A stretch of 22,404 nt of DNA. Origin: a virus. The notes beneath the pieces were generated by a model. It ran no database searches and was not told the DNA's origin. It saw nothing but the letters and a program-made list of their open reading frames with translations. The stretch lies in IMG/VR virus record IMGVR_UViG_3300046313_000220, positions 1 through 22,404 of that record, one strand, 5' to 3'. Positions 18,201-22,404 of this stretch are shown piece after piece (the first letter of the stretch is position 1; each line of letters opens with the position of its first letter). Both the position numbers and the translations under genes were made by a program.

Positions 18201-18638
18201 TTATAAATTTTTATAAATATTCTCCAAAGAATTTTTGATCGAAATCATCTCAGGAGAATTTTGATTATTATCCACCCCAACTTCTTGTAACACTCCAGTA
18301 TATTCAACAGAATTGAGATACATATTGTAATATTCAAACATAGTAGGACTCATATCTCCCCAGACTACTACATCTTTTTGATTCATATGAAACGTATTAT
18401 CAGAACTATTACTCATCCACGGTGATAACTGGTAGTTCATAATCATCCGACCACCAGAAATAATTGTTATTGGTCTAACCACCAGTGGATCGGTAATATA
18501 AAAAGACCCGTCTTCTTGTTCTTCAAGATCGTCTGGGATATTGACAAATCCAATAATTTCCTCATTTGTAACTAATTTAATAGCAGCAAAGAATTCTAAA
18601 TCTTGATTTTCAGCTTTTGAGTCTGGAGTTAACATCAT
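18201..18638 (-). CDS. LSm/Hfq-like conserved small protein downstream of uvsW
   Basis: 145 residues; its ATG overlaps the uvsW stop (ATGATG over TGA). The start LEFFAAIKLVTNEEIIGFVN (about 14-33), then FYITDPLVVRPI (46-57) and YQLSPWM (70-76) follow the pattern of an Sm-like fold ('KL.nGEeIIg.v.....i.dPl.i.......l.PWm') found in small proteins encoded beside uvsW in T4-like cyanophages. The role is not established; RNA binding is only suggested by the fold. The C-terminal 50 residues (Asn/Gln-rich) look flexible. Codon use resembles neighbours. Confidence 0.7.
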   Translation of the reverse strand: MMLTPDSKAENQDLEFFAAIKLVTNEEIIGFVNIPDDLEEQEDGSFYITDPLVVRPITIISGGRMIMNYQLSPWMSNSSDNTFHMNQKDVVVWGDMSPTMFEYYNMYLNSVEYTGVLQEVGVDNNQNSPEMISIKNSLENIYKNL

Positions 18639-21073
18639 TTTTTCTTTATTAAATCTATTTCTGTTATGTTAAATTCTAATTCTTCTTCGGAATAATATTT
18701 GATTCTGTCCATCAAATGATCGATAGTATAATTTTTTATATTACCTACACTAATGTTATCCGCGATATCATATATAGTAGCACGTTGTTTAGAATCATGC
18801 AAACGTAAACCTCTCCCTATACTCTGTAAATTGCGTATTCTAGATTTATTTGGTGATGCGAATATGATATTATGTAGGTTTTTAATATTTATACCTTGTT
18901 GGTATGTCTGGTAGGATGCTATTATCACACCATTTTGTTCGGTTTCTACTAATTGTCTAATTCTTTCTCTCTCGTCACTACTAATTTTTCCATATACTAA
19001 ATGTATACTTTTTTCTGGTAGTTCTTTAGTGAACTGTTCATATAGTGGCAGACCTTGTTGTTCTACTCTACTGAATAATACCAAAGTATTGCCTTTTAGT
19101 CTAGAAACTAAATTTTTGATAAAGTTATTTCTAATTTGGTGAGTGACTAGATATTCTAATTCTTCTGTGTACGTTGCAAACATTCGATATGGGTGCTTCA
19201 GAATAAGAATTTTAATAAAAACATCACTAATTTGTTTATTTTTAATTAGTTCGGTAGTAGTGACTACTTGTTTACAGTCACCAAATAAACCCATTAATTG
19301 TAATTTATTAGCTTTAGCACCATCTAGAGTACCAGTAAATCCAAATCTATATTTACATTGATCTAGATGTTGTAGGATGATAGTCAATGATTTGGCAACA
19401 GCAGTGTGGCAATTGCCTGTTATAACAACTTTACCATTGTGGCGAACAACAATATTTCCTGTTGGCACTTTCACACAATAAACTTTGCCATTATAATCGA
19501 TTTCAGATTTAGTTATACCTCGACAACCTATTCTATTAATATGTTTACTAATAAATAATCTATAAACATCATTAAACGTATCAGATCTATTATCAACTTG
19601 AACGGTTTGATTAGTGTGGTAATTACATAGCACCGCCATCGCCTGATAAAAATCAACATTGGCTTTAATAGTTGAACTATAGTAGTATAAACCATTTTTT
19701 GTAATACTTCCATCCCAACAAACCATTTCTTCAATAATTTGTCTACATACATCTAGTGACAATTCCGCAATATTAAAATAATCTGATATATTTTTATAAG
19801 CGTATGAAATGCCACTCACCAAAAATCTTCTTTTATCCTTTACGTTGCCATTACGTTCAGTTCCCTTGACTTCTCTAAAATTAAAGTCACCTTTAGACAT
19901 AATATCTAAAAATTTATTTATTTTACGTTGTTTTGAAAACGTAAAATCTAAAGTTAAAGTTCCATTTATATCAGTGTGCCACAAACTACCATCCGCTTGG
20001 AAAGCAATTAATAACTTATCTAATTCAGTCAATTCTGTTTTAATATTTGATGTTGTCAAACCACAAGTTTTAATAGTCCAATTACCATTATTATAACTAA
20101 CATCTTTATGAGACTTTTTAACATGATTTATTTTATTAAAAAGTAAAATTTCGTGATTTGGTGTGGTAGTTAAGCTTATTCTTCTGTCAGAACTAGCATT
20201 AATCAATTTTCCACTATAGTCATTTTCAATATAACAAATTGGTTTTACAAAAGATATTTCATTTGTGTCTGAATCATATTGGGCAACTAATTCAGTTTTA
20301 TCTAAACAATCAAATCTAACAAATCCTTTATTGGTGAGTATTTCTGTATCTGGGGTAAAGCATTCGTCCACTTGAACGCATCCATACTGTTTGAAATATG
20401 ATTTAGGCTGAGTATATATACCTTGCCACGTAGACATCACTATTGGTTTATCTGATTGTTTTTCACGATCTTCAAATATTTCATGAATTAATCTAACATC
20501 CATACCATAACTAACAAATTCTTTTTTAGTTTGTATTACTAAACTAGTATTTGGAAAAATTATCAAGACTTTAGTAAAATCTTTATAATAATTAGCCAAA
20601 ATATAAAGAGACATGCTCTTGCCGCTACTTGTTGGAGACAGTATTAATTTTCTATTATTAAATATACACTCCTTAACAGTATCTATCTGATAATCTCTAA
20701 GAGAAAATGGCAATTTTAGAGATTTTATATATGTATCTACATCGTAATTACATTTTTCATTTACATCTGGTGAGATTTCATATGTATAATTATTATCCTT
20801 CAGAAAATTGGTGAGATGATCTAGTAGTCCATAATATAATTGCCCACCAGTAACAGAGAATAATCTGATTTTTCCGTCCCACGCACCATTCTTATATGCT
20901 GGCATATATTTGTAGCCAGATACTTCAAATGAGTAATAATCATTCAATATATATCTCAGTTCAGCATCACACTCTACAATAATGTAGAGTTCATTCTTTT
21001 TTTTAATCCTAACGTCAGTCATGAATGCCCCAAAACCTTTAATAAATTTATAGAATGGCACAAAGTATCTCAT
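18635..21073 (-). CDS. uvsW: Recombination helicase UvsW, interrupted by an intein
   Basis: SF2 DNA/RNA helicase that dissociates R-loops and drives branch migration and fork regression, helping the switch from origin to recombination-dependent replication. The precursor has 812 residues; removing the 317-residue intein (238-554) leaves 495, close to T4 UvsW (503). Motifs: N-terminal DNA-binding region (about 20-95), Q-like SLRDYQ, Walker A SPTSSGKS (146-153), DEAH-type box VDE-CH (235-237 + 555-556) split by the intein, motif III FTGTLDG (579-585) and motif VI SIGRGLRLHDSKQR. The likelier start is Met18 (21022), where MTDVRIKKKNELYI matches other UvsW starts. The extra 17 codons overlap a leader with inverted repeats. 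Confidence 0.95.
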   Translation of the reverse strand: MRYFVPFYKFIKGFGAFMTDVRIKKKNELYIIVECDAELRYILNDYYSFEVSGYKYMPAYKNGAWDGKIRLFSVTGGQLYYGLLDHLTNFLKDNNYTYEISPDVNEKCNYDVDTYIKSLKLPFSLRDYQIDTVKECIFNNRKLILSPTSSGKSMSLYILANYYKDFTKVLIIFPNTSLVIQTKKEFVSYGMDVRLIHEIFEDREKQSDKPIVMSTWQGIYTQPKSYFKQYGCVQVDECFTPDTEILTNKGFVRFDCLDKTELVAQYDSDTNEISFVKPICYIENDYSGKLINASSDRRISLTTTPNHEILLFNKINHVKKSHKDVSYNNGNWTIKTCGLTTSNIKTELTELDKLLIAFQADGSLWHTDINGTLTLDFTFSKQRKINKFLDIMSKGDFNFREVKGTERNGNVKDKRRFLVSGISYAYKNISDYFNIAELSLDVCRQIIEEMVCWDGSITKNGLYYYSSTIKANVDFYQAMAVLCNYHTNQTVQVDNRSDTFNDVYRLFISKHINRIGCRGITKSEIDYNGKVYCVKVPTGNIVVRHNGKVVITGNCHTAVAKSLTIILQHLDQCKYRFGFTGTLDGAKANKLQLMGLFGDCKQVVTTTELIKNKQISDVFIKILILKHPYRMFATYTEELEYLVTHQIRNNFIKNLVSRLKGNTLVLFSRVEQQGLPLYEQFTKELPEKSIHLVYGKISSDERERIRQLVETEQNGVIIASYQTYQQGINIKNLHNIIFASPNKSRIRNLQSIGRGLRLHDSKQRATIYDIADNISVGNIKNYTIDHLMDRIKYYSEEELEFNITEIDLIKKK
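19412..20362 (-). mobile_element. Intein with LAGLIDADG homing endonuclease in the DECH box of UvsW
   Basis: 317 residues, Cys238 to Asn554, inserted between Glu and Cys of VDE|CH. Splicing motifs: block A CFTPDTEILT (238-247), block B with TPNHEIL (His307), block F YCVKVPTGNIVVRH and block G VVITGN followed by Cys555. The penultimate residue is Gly, not the usual His, which in other inteins is tolerated or slows C-terminal cleavage. The two LAGLIDADG helices, LLIAFQADGSL (about 354-364) and EEMVCWDGSI (448-457), keep the catalytic aspartates, so the nuclease may be active and the element still mobile. It is a class 1 intein, unlike the one in gp46. Confidence 0.93.
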
Positions 21074-21081
21074 TACTATTT

Positions 21082-21116
21082 AGAGGGGGTCACAGGGCAT
21101 TCTATACCCCTCTCAG
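21082..21116. repeat. Inverted copy C of the module core plus stem-loop upstream of uvsW
   Basis: Plus strand 21092-21116 (ACAGGGCATTCTATACCCCT, then CTCAG) matches the minus-strand core of copies A and B but is inverted relative to the downstream gene. With AGAGGGGG at 21082-21089 it forms a stem AGAGGGG/CCCCTCT. It lies in the gap between uvsY and uvsW and lacks a TTGACA box, so it may serve as a terminator or leader structure. Confidence 0.65.
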
Positions 21117-21122
21117 AGCATA

Positions 21123-21608
21123 TTATCTAAATGCTCCATCAGCAAACCTGATCTGATCGGCACAAGTTTTAAGATGATTGCCTTGAAACTTTACAAAATC
21201 TAATATTCTAGTGATATAAACTTTGAGATCTTCCAATTTAGAAATTTCGTTCAGATAAGATATATATTCTGAATCTAATTCTATTGCTCTATTAAGTTCA
21301 GTATTAGTTTTACCTTTAACTATTAGATCTGGATTTATCTTTTTTTCGTGTTCATATGATGTACCATTGTAATATCTAGCCAATCTAGATCTCAATATTT
21401 CCTTTTCATAACTCTTAATTCTATAAGCATCATGAATAGATTGGTATATACTATGGTATTTACTATACAGTAGAGGATAGTCACTTAACCTCTGAGTAAT
21501 ATTTGCAGCATTTATAGGTTGACAATCTTCTTGAAATATATTATATAGTTTTTCGGAATTTGGGTATTGTTGTAAATAATCCAAAAATGAGACTGATTTG
21601 TCAGACAT
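21123..21608 (-). CDS. uvsY: Recombination mediator UvsY
   Basis: Hexameric mediator that loads the UvsX recombinase onto gp32-coated single-stranded DNA. 161 residues against 137 in T4, with ~24 extra at the N-terminus (MSDKSVSFLDYLQQYPNSEK). Similarity covers the rest: LYSKYHSIYQSI (about 48-59; T4 LYSKWLNKHSSI), SRLARYYNGTS (T4 ARLDYYSGRGD) and the C-terminal ELNRAIELDSEYISYLNEIS, ILDFVKFQGNHLKTCADQIR, FADGAF (T4 ends IKHIQDMRAFEAG). It sits next to uvsW as in T4. The palindrome ATTAAATTTAAT precedes it at 21626-21637. Confidence 0.9.
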   Translation of the reverse strand: MSDKSVSFLDYLQQYPNSEKLYNIFQEDCQPINAANITQRLSDYPLLYSKYHSIYQSIHDAYRIKSYEKEILRSRLARYYNGTSYEHEKKINPDLIVKGKTNTELNRAIELDSEYISYLNEISKLEDLKVYITRILDFVKFQGNHLKTCADQIRFADGAFR

Positions 21609-21642
21609 ATATTTTTTAGTGAGGTATTAAATTTAATAGATT

Positions 21643-22197
21643 TTAGATAACATGTGGTTTTACATCAAAATACACATATTTGAATGAGGCAGTGACTTCT
21701 AATGGTGAAGATTGACGATTTTGAGTAGAAAAGTTAATAGAAGACAATCTTACTGGAAAGATTTTATAGAAATATACATCGAATTTTGGATTTAGTGAGT
21801 TATCTAATACCGTCAATACAGCATCACTAAAAATGCCGCCATTACTAGCTTCTCCACCTTTTGATGGATTATTCCTTACATAATTTTGTTGTTCATACAA
21901 ATCGGTGAGATTAGTTGGATGTCCAGAATTGATCAACCAGTTATAAATTTCTAAATAATCTGCTAAATTTTCTTGTAATTTGAAACTAACGACTAAATCC
22001 GTGTACTGGATCTCATCTCCAGGCATAGGAATTGCATTATACAAAGTACTCTGTGTGGTAGTTTCTACAGAGATCTCCGGTACTGCAACTTTAGTAACAA
22101 AAAACGTTACATTCGGTGAGTTAAGTATTTTAAACTTAAAACTGGTGTCATTGAGAAAGTTTATATTATTTGTGTTTTCGCAAGAAACATTACTCAT
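21643..22197 (-). CDS. 3: Tail-tube-fold protein, probably tail completion protein gp3
   Basis: 184 residues. FKFKILNSPNVTFFVTKVAVPEIS (about 21-44) followed by NAIPMPGDEIQYTDLVVSFKLQENLADYLEIYNWL (54-88) is the gp19-like tail-tube fold: strand, 'P.....P', 'GD...F/YTDL.VSF...E.L..Y..I..W'. The C-terminal part (YFYKIFPVRLSSINFSTQNR, then EVTASFKYVYFDV) is also typical. In T4-like cyanophages the protein in this position, beside uvsY, is annotated gp3 (tail completion/sheath stabiliser), so I favour that over the main tube protein gp19, which usually sits beside sheath gp18. A structural gene read with recombination genes is typical of that cyanophage order. Confidence 0.65.
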   Translation of the reverse strand: MSNVSCENTNNINFLNDTSFKFKILNSPNVTFFVTKVAVPEISVETTTQSTLYNAIPMPGDEIQYTDLVVSFKLQENLADYLEIYNWLINSGHPTNLTDLYEQQNYVRNNPSKGGEASNGGIFSDAVLTVLDNSLNPKFDVYFYKIFPVRLSSINFSTQNRQSSPLEVTASFKYVYFDVKPHVI

Positions 22198-22234
22198 GAG
22201 GTTTAGATTATTAAATTTAATAATGTACTCTTAC

Positions 22235-22263
22235 AGTATAACATACTATTAATATTAATGCAA
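22235..22263 (-). promoter_or_regulatory. Probable sigma-70-like promoter upstream of the tail gene
   Basis: On the minus strand: TTGCAT (22263-22258), 17-bp spacer, TATACT (22240-22235). Two -35 and one -10 mismatches to consensus. It is about 38 bp before the ATG at 22197, and the palindrome ATTAAATTTAAT (22210-22221) lies between. Confidence 0.5.
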
Positions 22264-22310
22264 ATGTCTGAAAGCTATACTAAGCACTGGTGAGAGAGTT
22301 GATAGTATAT

Positions 22311-22392
22311 AATTAGTAATAGTAGGTAGTACTATTACTAATTGTAATAATAGATCATACTTGTAATAATAGATCATACAAATATGATCTAT
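22311..22392. repeat. Hairpin plus tandem 19-bp repeats at the right edge
   Basis: A perfect 13-bp inverted repeat AATTAGTAATAGT/ACTATTACTAATT (22311-22343) is followed by two perfect tandem copies of TTGTAATAATAGATCATAC (22342-22360, 22361-22379) and then TATGATCTA (22384-22392), which pairs with TAGATCATA of the second repeat. No coding potential. This could be an operator region, an origin-like iteron patch or the terminator of genes outside the window. The 206 bp from 22198 to the edge contain nothing else but the promoter. Confidence 0.8.
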
Positions 22393-22404
22393 ATTGTATT
22401 ATAT

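Noticed and set aside
21980-22252. Plus-strand 90-codon frame opposite the tail-tube-fold gene
   Set aside because: It is antisense to a well-supported structural gene and has no homology features.
1-22404. tRNA genes and an auxiliary photosynthesis gene, which many cyanophages carry
   Set aside because: I saw no cloverleaf-like sequence with a TTCGA-type arm and no photosynthesis protein on either strand; without a dedicated scan I cannot exclude a degenerate tRNA.

Overview
The window (22,404 bp, visibly AT-rich) is a piece of a T4-like myovirus genome. Diagnostic genes are prohead protease (21), scaffold (22) and major capsid protein (23) on the plus strand, and on the minus strand the recombination and replication set: a tail-tube-fold protein (probably gene 3), uvsY, uvsW, late sigma factor 55, 47, 46 and sliding clamp 45. 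The gene order, the capsid sequence and the IscB/TnpB remnants resembling cyanobacterial ones suggest a cyanobacterial host. That is an inference; nothing in the window proves the host.

Plus-strand part (1-5170): late structural genes. A partial gene is followed by 21, a DUF1353 protein, a basic protein with a probable capsid-targeting/cleavage site, 22 and 23. TATAAATA late-promoter boxes precede 22 (three overlapping) and 23 (one). Scaffold, capsid and the basic protein all carry (L/I)xE|(G/S) sites for the gp21 protease. Gene 23 ends at a strong terminator. It is followed by a two-part HNH-like endonuclease cassette and a bidirectional terminator where the two transcription units converge.

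Minus-strand part, left (5184-11118): a run of small genes downstream of and including clamp 45, several under 60 codons. They include two small aromatic paralogues separated by an HNH endonuclease, two adjacent beta-rich paralogues, an acidic-tail protein, a zinc-ribbon-like protein with an in-phase A AAA AAC slip site, and a frameshifted GIY-YIG endonuclease. Upstream are a protein with a long Ala/Ser/Tyr repeat encoded by an AGC-type microsatellite, and a truncated IscB (PLMP domain) preceded by a structured RNA-like leader.

Minus-strand part, right (11355-22197): 46 (with an intein), a 247-aa unknown protein, 47, a broken copy of the HNH endonuclease, 55, a locus open in two frames, a GC-rich island that looks like the right end/omega RNA of an IS200/IS605 TnpB element, an LSm-like small protein, uvsW (with an intein), uvsY and the tail protein.

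Most notable: (1) two different inteins interrupt the two ATPases of the recombination pathway. The gp46 intein sits in Walker A, begins with Glu and carries the Trp/Cys/Thr residues of class 3 inteins, with both endonuclease aspartates replaced by Asn. The UvsW intein splits the DECH box and keeps both aspartates. (2) Remnants of both OMEGA families (IscB and TnpB) lie next to two copies of a ~51-bp module that carries a consensus early promoter -35 box. (3) A perfect 12-bp palindrome, ATTAAATTTAAT, recurs mostly at gene boundaries. Gp55 would serve the TATAAATA boxes, and its own gene is preceded by a perfect TTGACA-N17-TATAAT promoter, giving a readable early-to-late switch.
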